Part shown: positions 1 to 7,491 of the stretch, one piece after another
Layout of the letters: the number at the start of each line of letters is the position of its first letter
Position numbering within the stretch: the stretch's first letter is position 1
Assembly (NCBI GenBank): GCA_026125835.1
Contig: JAHCKJ010000073.1
Location: forward strand, 1 to 9,139
Direction: 5' to 3'
DNA: 9,139 nt
Source: Sphingopyxis sp.
Lineage (GTDB): Bacteria; Pseudomonadota; Alphaproteobacteria; Sphingomonadales; Sphingomonadaceae
Program-made: the position numbers and the translations under genes
The notes under the pieces: generated by a model
The model's input: the letters and a program-made list of their open reading frames with translations, nothing else
What the model was told of the DNA's origin: nothing
Databases searched by the model: none

Positions 1-74
1 TGCGCGGCGACCGGCGGTGCGGCAATCGTGGCGGCGACCGCCAGCGCCAGCGACAGCCAATGCTTTCGGTTCAT
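1..74 (-). CDS. N-terminus of an exported protein, truncated by the window edge
   Basis: Only about 24 residues are visible. They start at an ATG (74-72) and read MNRKHWLSLALAVAATIAAP and then PVAA. This is a textbook Sec signal peptide: a basic n-region (Arg3, Lys4), a hydrophobic Leu/Ala core and an Ala-x-Ala type cleavage region near residue 24. The start is well supported by a strong Shine-Dalgarno sequence, GGGAGG, six bases upstream (81-86 on the plus strand). The gene begins 38 bases after the stop of the preceding small exported protein and reads the same way, so the two are probably cotranscribed. The mature protein lies outside the window, so no function can be given. Exported or periplasmic location is an inference from the signal peptide. 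Confidence 0.7.
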   Translation of the reverse strand, partial: MNRKHWLSLALAVAATIAAPPVAA

Positions 75-80
75 ATTTGC

Positions 81-87
81 GCCTCCC
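81..87 (-). promoter_or_regulatory. Strong ribosome binding site
   Basis: GGGAGGC on the minus strand, six bases before the ATG at 74. It is the clearest Shine-Dalgarno sequence in the window, and it fixes the start of the truncated exported protein at the left edge. Confidence 0.7.
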
Positions 88-112
88 TTCGCATTCGTCT
101 TTCCCGCTGCGG

Positions 113-499
113 TCAGGCCGCCGGGCAGGGATAGCGCTTCTTCATCAATGCGTCGAATGCCGTATGGATATTGACCGTTTTGCGCACCGGCGGCGGATAG
201 GAACGCAGATGCGCCAGCCATTGTTCCGGCGTCAGTGTTCCCGTTTCGGGTGGACAGCTGCTCGTCTTGCGACCCGCGCGGCGGTCGGCGTCGATGTGTG
301 CCTTGTACCGCTTGCCCGCGGCGATCACCTCACTCCGCAGAACCCCTGCTTGCGGCGTCGCCATCGCCAGGGGGCCGAGACGGCTCAGTGCATCCGCCTG
401 CGTCAGAAAAGCTGCAACGCTCATATCGCCCGGCGCCATCGCGCATAGCAAGGGGGCGGCGCAAAGTGCAGGCAAAATACGGCGGCTCTCCGGGTGCAT
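113..499 (-). CDS. Small exported hypothetical protein, possibly Rap1a/Tai-like
   Basis: A 128-residue protein of unknown function. The N-terminus carries two arginines (6-7) followed by a hydrophobic stretch rich in Ala, Leu and Cys (8-22), consistent with a signal peptide. No proper lipobox is visible. The rest is soluble with two conserved-looking cysteines: Cys82 in a Ser-Cys-Pro-Pro motif and Cys125 in a terminal Tyr-Pro-Cys-Pro motif. Between them lie a Leu-Thr-Pro-Glu segment (89-92), Pro/Arg residues and a helix with AlaLeu (117-118). This spacing (CPP, then a helix ending in YPC near the C-terminus) resembles the Rap1a/Tai immunity-protein family from memory, but similarity is weak and no toxin gene is adjacent. 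The ATG at 499 lies 9 bases after the ftsH stop. The nearest purine-rich site (AGGGAG, 514-519) lies inside the ftsH end and is rather far away, so translational coupling to ftsH is plausible. Internal Met21 or Met26 would remove most of the signal peptide and lack a ribosome binding site. Confidence 0.72.
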   Translation of the reverse strand: MHPESRRILPALCAAPLLCAMAPGDMSVAAFLTQADALSRLGPLAMATPQAGVLRSEVIAAGKRYKAHIDADRRAGRKTSSCPPETGTLTPEQWLAHLRSYPPPVRKTVNIHTAFDALMKKRYPCPAA

Positions 500-508
500 T
501 CCGCGAAC

Positions 509-2455
<1,947 letters not shown>

Positions 2456-2500
2456 ACGGAATCTTTCTTCAACGGCCCGGCGCCGCGTTTCTGTCCGTTA

Positions 2501-2530
2501 CAAGATAGGGCGATCGCGTTAAATGACAAT
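2501..2530 (-). promoter_or_regulatory. Candidate ftsH promoter, sigma-70 or RpoH type
   Basis: The 82-base tilS-ftsH gap contains, on the minus strand, TTGTCA (2524-2529), a 16-base spacer and TATCTT (2502-2507). That gives 5/6 and 4/6 matches to the sigma-70 hexamers. The same bases also read ATTG-N17-CCTATCTTG, close to the alphaproteobacterial heat-shock (RpoH) pattern CTTG-N17/18-CYTATNT as I recall it, with only the first C replaced by A. The element ends 45 bases before the ftsH ATG. ftsH is a known RpoH target in other proteobacteria, which fits. No transcription data are available here. Confidence 0.45.
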
Positions 2531-2537
2531 GAGCCAA

Positions 2538-3542
2538 TCAGGTCTTTTTGACGCGATTCCGGCGCGGCGCAGCGGAAATCCGCCACATTGACCCTCCGGA
2601 ACCACCTGTCGGGTCGATCAGCAGCGCGCCCACCATCGCGCGCTTGCCATCCCGCATCGCGGTGATGACGCCGTCGAGCGCAGCCCCGCGCACGATGAGT
2701 TGCGGCGCATTCGCCCGCAGGCGCAGGGCGACGATGCGGCGGAACAGCTCGGCGGGATAGCCGTCATCGCGGATGACCGCGATATCCGCGGCATCGGGCC
2801 AGCCGGCAATCGCGCGGTCGACCGCCCAGTCGAGCGCCTCGTCGGCCTCGGCGAGCCAGTCCGCCGATCGCGCCGCCGCGGCGGGGTCGATGAAGCTCTG
2901 CGACTTCAGCGCCCGCCGCAATCGCGCCCGGTCGAAACGATCGTCGCTGTTCGACGGGTCGTCGACAAAAGGCAGGTCATGGTCGAGCGCGACATGGACC
3001 AGATCGCGCCGACGCCAGTGCAACATCGGGCGCAGGACGACGCCGTTGCGCGCGCGGACCGCGGCCAGGCCGCCGACCCCGCTGCTGCGATTGAGCCGCA
3101 TGACGATCGTTTCGAGCTGATCGTCGGCGTGGTGCGCCGTGACAACATGGTCGAGCGCGTTGGCGCTGCGCCACTGGTCGAGCAGCCGGTAACGCTCGGC
3201 GCGGGCAGCGGCTTGCAGCGAACCACTGATCGGTGCGGCCGGACGCAACGTCGAATGGGGAATATGCTCGCGGCGACAAAAGCTCGCGACCATGCGCGCT
3301 TCCTGGTCCGAACCCTCGCGCAGCCCGTGATCGACCGTCGCTGCCCACACCTGGCCGGGCAGCACGGTCGCCATCAGCCAGAGCAGCGCCATGCTGTCGG
3401 GGCCACCCGAAACGGCGACGCCGTAATGGAGGCGGTGCCAGTCGGCGCCGGCGAGCGCGCGAAGATCCCCGGCAAGCCGGTCCGCGCTGTCGCGGTCAGC
3501 AGCCTGCTTTTGCTTTTGCGGCGGCAGCATCGGTGCGGACAT
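2538..3542 (-). CDS. tilS: tRNA(Ile)-lysidine synthetase TilS
   Basis: TilS attaches lysine to C34 of the CAU-anticodon isoleucine tRNA using ATP, so that the tRNA reads AUA codons and is charged with isoleucine. The 334-residue product has the N-type ATP-pyrophosphatase P-loop SGGPDS (45-50), an ATVDHGLR segment (68-75), a TAHHADDQLET segment (135-145), an NRSSGVGGL segment (151-159) and the DPSNSDDRFDRARLR segment (195-209) typical of TilS. It is shorter than the roughly 430-residue E. coli enzyme; the large C-terminal tRNA-binding extension appears reduced, as in other short TilS proteins. The start is uncertain. Three in-frame ATGs (3563, 3542, 3530) all lie inside the end of cpoB. I chose 3542 because AAGG sits nine bases upstream. 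This gives a 47-base overlap with cpoB and suggests coupled translation. Confidence 0.93.
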   Translation of the reverse strand: MSAPMLPPQKQKQAADRDSADRLAGDLRALAGADWHRLHYGVAVSGGPDSMALLWLMATVLPGQVWAATVDHGLREGSDQEARMVASFCRREHIPHSTLRPAAPISGSLQAAARAERYRLLDQWRSANALDHVVTAHHADDQLETIVMRLNRSSGVGGLAAVRARNGVVLRPMLHWRRRDLVHVALDHDLPFVDDPSNSDDRFDRARLRRALKSQSFIDPAAAARSADWLAEADEALDWAVDRAIAGWPDAADIAVIRDDGYPAELFRRIVALRLRANAPQLIVRGAALDGVITAMRDGKRAMVGALLIDPTGGSGGSMWRISAAPRRNRVKKT

Positions 3543-4446
3543 CCTGCGGCGCCTTGTCGCCATAGACTTCTTCGAACTCGCGGAACGCCTTGCAGGCGTC
3601 GGCCTTGCGGCCGAGCTTGTCGAGCGCGACGCCCATGTACATCAGGCTGTGCGGGGCGCGCGGCCCGCTGGGGCGATCCTTGTAATTATTGTAAAAAGCC
3701 ACCGCGGCGAGGCTCGGCTTGCCCTCGTCGAGATAAGCGCGGCCGAGCAAATTCTGTGCAAAACTGGCGTGACTGCTGTTCGGCCATTTGGTGACGACCT
3801 GCTTCAGCTGGGCCTGCGCTTCGGGGTACAGCTTGGCCTCCCACAGGCGAAAGCCATAGTCGTAGGCGTCCTTTGTTTCGTTGCCGGTCGACGGAATCTC
3901 GACCTTCTTGACCAGTGCGAGCCGCGCGGCGCTGGTCGTTGCCGCCGCGGCGGGCTTGGCCTCGGTCGTCGTCGGCGGCTTTGCAGCCGGGGTCGCGGCC
4001 GCCGTCGGCGTGGTGGCGGGCGGGCGAACCGGGGAGGTGGCGATGCTGCTCGCAGGCGTCGCGACGACGGCAGGGTCGGCGAGCCGCCGGTTCACCTCGG
4101 CCTTGTACGCGGCGAACTGCTTTTCAAGCTCGCGCAATTGAAAGCTGTTCTGTTCGGTCTGTGCGGTCAGCGTCTGGAGCTGGCTTTCCAGCGCATCGAC
4201 GCGGGCCGTCAGGTCAATGACCGGACCTGTCGTCCGGGCGCGTTCGCCGGGGGTGTTGTCGGGGGTGATCTCGCCTTCGAAAAAGGTCGGGCTGCCACCG
4301 GGAAAAACCGACCGCTGGACCGCCCGCATTTCCTTTTCCAGCCGCTCGACCCGCTTGTCGATCGTGCCGCTCTGCGCTGCTGCCGGCATCGCTGTCGCCA
4401 GCGCTCCCGTCGCCGCGCCAAGGAAAATAATCTGCCGCATCTTCAT
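3496..4446 (-). CDS. cpoB: CpoB/YbgF-like periplasmic TPR protein
   Basis: CpoB (YbgF) is a periplasmic trimer that links the Tol-Pal outer-membrane constriction machine to peptidoglycan synthesis at division. This 316-residue protein has a signal peptide (about 1-25, cleavage after an Ala-Ala-Ala run), an N-terminal coiled coil (about 29-46), a second coiled coil (about 77-122, rich in Gln, Leu and Glu), a Pro/Ala/Thr-rich linker (about 124-172) and a C-terminal TPR domain (about 192-296). The TPR domain has the usual paired helices (for example YDYGFRLW, FAQNLLGRAYL, MGVALDKLG). The family assignment rests on this architecture and on its position directly before tilS and ftsH, the order seen downstream of tol-pal in many alphaproteobacteria. 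No tol or pal gene is present in the window. The ATG at 4446 was chosen; 4440 is an equally possible start two codons later, and an upstream TTG at 4467 is unlikely. No strong ribosome binding site is seen. Confidence 0.85.
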   Translation of the reverse strand: MKMRQIIFLGAATGALATAMPAAAQSGTIDKRVERLEKEMRAVQRSVFPGGSPTFFEGEITPDNTPGERARTTGPVIDLTARVDALESQLQTLTAQTEQNSFQLRELEKQFAAYKAEVNRRLADPAVVATPASSIATSPVRPPATTPTAAATPAAKPPTTTEAKPAAAATTSAARLALVKKVEIPSTGNETKDAYDYGFRLWEAKLYPEAQAQLKQVVTKWPNSSHASFAQNLLGRAYLDEGKPSLAAVAFYNNYKDRPSGPRAPHSLMYMGVALDKLGRKADACKAFREFEEVYGDKAPQDVRTDAAAAKAKAGC

Positions 4447-4528
4447 CTGCCGTTCGGCCCCCACCAATTAACCATTTTGTCATTCATAACGCGGCAACGC
4501 GGGCCAGCGCAAACCCAATTCGGCCTGC

Positions 4529-4554
4529 GCAGCGCTCGCTGCCCCGAAATCGGG
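4529..4554 (-). terminator. Tandem hairpins after rodZ, weak terminator or attenuator
   Basis: Just 5 bases after the rodZ-like stop there are two adjacent inverted repeats on the minus strand. The first is CCCGA-tt-TCGGG (4543-4554) and the second GCAGCG-ag-CGCTGC (4529-4542). No T-run follows, so an intrinsic terminator is doubtful; RNA stabilisation or partial termination is possible. The rest of the 113-base gap before cpoB (4447-4528) contains an AT-richer stretch with a poor promoter-like TTGCGC-N18-TATGAA, which I do not regard as convincing. Confidence 0.35.
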
Positions 4555-4559
4555 ACGTT

Positions 4560-5423
4560 TCAGCCTTTCGGCGACGCCTTACTCGCCGCCGCTGCGGGAT
4601 TTTGAGCAACATTGCCGTCTGCCCGCGCGATCAGGTCGGCGGGTTTCAGCGACACGCCCTTGACCAGTGTATCGGCCGGACCGATCGCCCCGACGTCACG
4701 GCCGCCGACCGTCACCTTCAGCGCCTGCGGGATGCTGGTACGCAGGGTGAATTGTTCGACATAGGCGGCCGGCACCTGATAGGTTTCGCCTGCGTCGAGG
4801 GTTCGCCAATTCTCGGTCTTCCCGGCCGCGTTGTCGAAGCCGATCCAGACCTCCGACTGCGCTGTCAACACGACGGGGGCATCGCCTGCCACCGCGCCGT
4901 CGTTTGCGCCATCTTTGGCGGGTGCAGCGACGGTCTCGCCGTCAGGCGCTTCCGACGCATCGGCGGCGCGGTTCTGCGCCGCAATCAGTGCCTCGCCGGG
5001 TTCGACCGACAGAAAGCGCCAGACGCCGTAAGCCGACGCAAGGACGAGCGCGACGATGACCAGCGTCCAGGTCAGCCGCGCGGTCGGCAGTCGTGCCGGA
5101 TCGGTCGGTTCATAAGCTTCGTAGAGCGGGCGGGCGCCGTAAGCGTCCTCCTCGAGCTCCCGGCGCACCGCGGCGCCGATCTCGGCCTCGGGCAAGTCGA
5201 CGGCGCGGGCATAGGCGCGCGCAAAGCCGGTGACATAGGTTCGCCCCGGAAGCTCGGCAAAATCGGACTTTTCGATCGCGGCAAGGTGACGCTGGGTGAT
5301 CCGCGTCCGCGTCGCCACATCGGCGAGCGACAGCCCCGCCGCCTCGCGCGCCAGCCGCAGGCGGTCGCCGGTACGCGTAATCGCCAGCTCGCCCTGCTCA
5401 GGGGCGACATCCTCGTCCGTCAT
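4560..5423 (-). CDS. rodZ: RodZ-like membrane protein with helix-turn-helix and DUF4115 domains
   Basis: RodZ connects the MreB cytoskeleton to the cell-wall elongation complex and helps keep rod shape. This 287-residue protein has the family layout. A cytoplasmic Cro/C1-type helix-turn-helix domain (about 19-75) contains the typical RodZ segment FAELPGRTYVTGFARAYA (55-72). A charged linker, one membrane helix (about 118-138), an acidic Ala-rich periplasmic linker (about 145-185) and a C-terminal DUF4115 beta domain (about 185-266) follow. The ATG at 5423 is chosen because GGAG lies six bases upstream. An in-frame TTG at 5450 would add nine residues but has no such site. The gene is 142 bases downstream of hslU. 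Related membrane HTH proteins exist with no proven cytoskeletal role, so a true RodZ function in shape control is inferred from domain order, not shown. Confidence 0.85.
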   Translation of the reverse strand: MTDEDVAPEQGELAITRTGDRLRLAREAAGLSLADVATRTRITQRHLAAIEKSDFAELPGRTYVTGFARAYARAVDLPEAEIGAAVRRELEEDAYGARPLYEAYEPTDPARLPTARLTWTLVIVALVLASAYGVWRFLSVEPGEALIAAQNRAADASEAPDGETVAAPAKDGANDGAVAGDAPVVLTAQSEVWIGFDNAAGKTENWRTLDAGETYQVPAAYVEQFTLRTSIPQALKVTVGGRDVGAIGPADTLVKGVSLKPADLIARADGNVAQNPAAAASKASPKG

Positions 5424-5427
5424 TGCT

Positions 5428-5431
5428 GTCT
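5428..5431 (-). promoter_or_regulatory. Ribosome binding site deciding the rodZ start
   Basis: A GGAG core lies about six bases before the ATG at 5423 (within cacGGAGacagcaATG on the minus strand; coordinates approximate to one or two bases). It favours this ATG over the upstream in-frame TTG at 5450. Confidence 0.55.
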
Positions 5432-5472
5432 CCGTGCCGGTCGTTTGCAACCCGGTTCGACCGTGTCAGCCG

Positions 5473-5502
5473 TTCATCGCATTGGGCACGGGCGAAAGTC
5501 AA
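5473..5502 (-). promoter_or_regulatory. Weak promoter-like element upstream of rodZ
   Basis: In the gap between hslU and rodZ the minus strand reads TTGACT (5497-5502, 5/6 match to the -35 consensus), an 18-base spacer and GATGAA (5473-5478, only 3/6 to the -10 consensus). The -10 is poor, so this is a tentative site. It would allow rodZ to be expressed apart from hslVU. Confidence 0.25.
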
Positions 5503-5527
5503 ATGAAGTTCGGCGGACGGGCGGCTG

Positions 5528-5547
5528 AAAAGAAGCGCTAATACGCT
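5528..5547 (-). terminator. Weak terminator-like hairpin after hslU
   Basis: About 18 bases after the hslU stop, the minus strand reads AGCG-tattag-CGCT followed by TCTTTT (tail at 5528-5533). The position and T-rich tail fit an intrinsic terminator, but the stem has only four base pairs, so any termination would be inefficient. Confidence 0.25.
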
Positions 5548-5565
5548 GGTTTGTGCGTCGGCATG

Positions 5566-6867
5566 TCAGAGCACATATTTGCTGAGGTCGGTATCCCCGA
5601 CGACATCGGCAAGCTGCTTGTCCACATAGGATGCGTCGATCGCGAGCGTGGTGCCCGCCATATCCTCGGCGCCGAAGCTGACCTCTTCGACCAGCCGTTC
5701 CATGATTGTCTGAAGCCGCCGCGCGCCGATATTCTCGACCCGCTCGTTGACCTCGGCCGCCAGCCTTGCGACCCGCGCGATGGCATCGTCGGTGAACGAC
5801 AGCGCGACATTTTCGGTTTCGAGCAGCGCCACATATTGTTCGGGCAGTCCAGCGCGTGTTTCGCGCAGGATGCGAACGAAATCTTCTTCGGTCAGCGCAC
5901 TCAGTTCGACGCGGATCGGCAGGCGGCCCTGCAGCTCGGGCAGCAGGTCGCTGGGCTTGGCAACGTGGAAGGCGCCCGACGCGATGAACAGGATATGGTC
6001 GGTCTTCATCGGACCATATTTGGTCGCGACCGTCGTTCCCTCGATCAGCGGCAGCAGGTCGCGCTGCACGCCTTCGCGGCTGACGGACCCGCCGCGCACA
6101 TCGCTGACCGCGATCTTGTCGATCTCGTCGAGGAAGACAATGCCGTTGGCCTCGGCGTCGGCAAGCGCGACGCGCGCGACATCATCCTGGTCGAGGCGCT
6201 TGTCCTGCTCTTCCTCGATCAACCGCGTCGCCGCCTCGATCACCTTCAGCTTGCGGCGTTTCTTGGGCGGGCCGCCCATCGCCTTGCCGAGCATTTCGGA
6301 CAGGTTGATCATGCTCATCTGGCCGGGTTGGCCGGGGAGGTCGAACGGCATCGACGGCGCATCGGCGATCTCGATCTCGATCTCGGTGTCGTCGAGATGG
6401 CCCTCGCGAATCCGCTGGCGAAAGCTCTGCCGCGTTGCCTCGCTCGCGCCCTTGCCGGTCAGCGCGTCGAGCAGCCGTTCCATCGCCGCTTCCTCGGCGG
6501 CGGCGCGCACCGCCTCGCGGCGGCGGTCCTTTTCGAGCCGCACCGCTTCCTCGACCAGGTCGCGGGCGATCTGTTCGACATCGCGGCCGACATAGCCGAC
6601 CTCGGTAAACTTTGTCGCCTCGACCTTGATGAAGGGGGCGTCGGCGAGCTTGGCCAACCGCCGCGAAATCTCGGTCTTGCCGCAGCCCGTCGGGCCGATC
6701 ATCAGGATATTCTTCGGCGTCACCTCGTCGCGTAATTCGGCGGAGAGCTGTTGGCGGCGCCAGCGATTGCGCAGCGCCACCGCGACCGCGCGCTTCGCGG
6801 CATCCTGGCCGATGATATGCGTGTCGAGCGCAGCGACGATCGCCTTGGGAGTCAGGTCTTTGTTCAT
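5566..6867 (-). CDS. hslU: HslU, ATPase subunit of the HslVU protease
   Basis: HslU (ClpY) is the AAA+ unfoldase ring that feeds substrates to the HslV peptidase in the cytoplasm. The 433-residue product is full length. It shows a GQDAAKRAVAVALRNRWRR segment (20-38), Walker A GPTGCGKT (58-65), pore loop GYVG (91-94), an inserted I-domain rich in charged residues (about 110-230), Walker B IVFLDEID (243-250), a sensor-1 region (294-300), the ELQGRLPIRVEL segment with a likely arginine finger (311-322) and sensor-2 GARRL (381-385). The C-terminus DLSKYVL matches the conserved tail that inserts into HslV to activate it. The ATG at 6867 follows the hslV stop after 5 bases, so the two genes are certainly one transcription unit. 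The only purine-rich site (AGG of CAGGCG) lies in the hslV end, which suggests coupled translation. Confidence 0.97.
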   Translation of the reverse strand: MNKDLTPKAIVAALDTHIIGQDAAKRAVAVALRNRWRRQQLSAELRDEVTPKNILMIGPTGCGKTEISRRLAKLADAPFIKVEATKFTEVGYVGRDVEQIARDLVEEAVRLEKDRRREAVRAAAEEAAMERLLDALTGKGASEATRQSFRQRIREGHLDDTEIEIEIADAPSMPFDLPGQPGQMSMINLSEMLGKAMGGPPKKRRKLKVIEAATRLIEEEQDKRLDQDDVARVALADAEANGIVFLDEIDKIAVSDVRGGSVSREGVQRDLLPLIEGTTVATKYGPMKTDHILFIASGAFHVAKPSDLLPELQGRLPIRVELSALTEEDFVRILRETRAGLPEQYVALLETENVALSFTDDAIARVARLAAEVNERVENIGARRLQTIMERLVEEVSFGAEDMAGTTLAIDASYVDKQLADVVGDTDLSKYVL

Positions 6868-6872
6868 CTGTT

Positions 6873-7439
6873 TTACGCCTGAATTTCGATGGTTTCCTGG
6901 GTGAACTGGTCGTTGGTGTAGACGCAGATGTCGGCCGCAACCTGCATCGCTTTACGTACCAGCACCTCGGCATCCTGCTCATATTCGGCGAGCGCGGTGG
7001 CGGCGGCGAGGGCGTAATTGCCGCCCGATCCGATCGCGGCGATGCCGCCCTTGGGCTCGAGCACGTCGCCGTTGCCGGTGATGACGAGCGTCACTTCTTT
7101 GTCGGCGACGATCATCATCGCCTCGAGATTGCGGAGATATTTGTCGGTGCGCCAGTCCTTGGCGAGTTCGACCGCGGCGCGCAGCAACTGGCCGTTGTGG
7201 CGCTCAAGCTTGGCTTCGAGACGCTCGAACAGGGTGAAGGCGTCGGCGGTGGCGCCGGCGAAGCCGCCGATAACGCTGCCGTCGTGCAGGCGCCGCACCT
7301 TGCGCGCATTGGGCTTCATCACCGTCTGGCCCATCGACACCTGGCCGTCGCCTATGATGACAACCTTGTCGGTGCTACGGGCGGAAAGGATGGTGGTTCC
7401 GTGCCAGGGTGCGGCACCGTGCGCTTGGGAATTGGTCAT
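6873..7439 (-). CDS. hslV: HslV, peptidase subunit of the HslVU protease
   Basis: HslV (ClpQ) is the proteasome-like threonine peptidase that forms a double hexamer capped by HslU. From the ATG at 7439 the product has 188 residues. The first 14 form a propeptide ending in WHG, and removal exposes Thr15 of TTIL as the nucleophile. By comparison with E. coli numbering, Asp31 (in GDGQ), Lys47 (in ARKVRR) and Ser138 (in GSGG) are the other catalytic residues. GFAGATADAFTLFERLEAKL (59-78) and ELAKDWRTDKYLRNLEA (91-107) are highly typical. A TTG at 7475 is in frame and would add 12 residues, but those look non-coding in character (Arg/Pro-rich) and overlap a promoter-like motif. No Shine-Dalgarno sequence precedes the ATG. 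The gene starts 52 bases after the mannose-6-phosphate isomerase stop. Confidence 0.95.
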   Translation of the reverse strand: MTNSQAHGAAPWHGTTILSARSTDKVVIIGDGQVSMGQTVMKPNARKVRRLHDGSVIGGFAGATADAFTLFERLEAKLERHNGQLLRAAVELAKDWRTDKYLRNLEAMMIVADKEVTLVITGNGDVLEPKGGIAAIGSGGNYALAAATALAEYEQDAEVLVRKAMQVAADICVYTNDQFTQETIEIQA

Positions 7440-7447
7440 GCCGCGCG

Positions 7448-7476
7448 ATATGGGCGATGGGCGGCGGTGCCGCAAG
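7448..7476 (-). promoter_or_regulatory. Candidate heat-shock (RpoH) promoter of hslV
   Basis: In the 52-base gap before hslV the minus strand reads CTTG (7473-7476), then 18 bases, then CCCATAT (7448-7454). This matches the sigma-32 pattern (CTTG followed at the right distance by CCCCATNT) in most positions. The -10 ends only eight bases before the ATG at 7439, so transcription would begin at or very near the start codon. That agrees with the absence of a Shine-Dalgarno sequence. hslVU is a classical heat-shock operon in E. coli. The call is from motif reading only. Confidence 0.45.
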
Positions 7477-7491
7477 GGGAGGGGGTACCGA

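Noticed and set aside
4447..4467. TTG start at 4467 for cpoB
   Set aside because: It would put charged residues ahead of a normal signal peptide; the ATG at 4446 or 4440 gives a standard one.
6367..6384. Three tandem copies of GATCTC
   Set aside because: They lie inside hslU and encode alternating Glu-Ile residues in the I-domain. This is coding sequence, not a regulatory repeat.
5551..6735. A 394-codon plus-strand open frame opposite hslU
   Set aside because: It is a mirror of hslU codon bias; no recognisable domain and no ribosome binding site. Another, opposite the tilS/cpoB junction (2700-3794), is rejected for the same reason.
7440..7475. Extended hslV start at TTG 7475
   Set aside because: The 12 extra residues are Arg/Pro-rich and unlike HslV propeptides, there is no ribosome binding site, and the bases coincide with a promoter-like motif.
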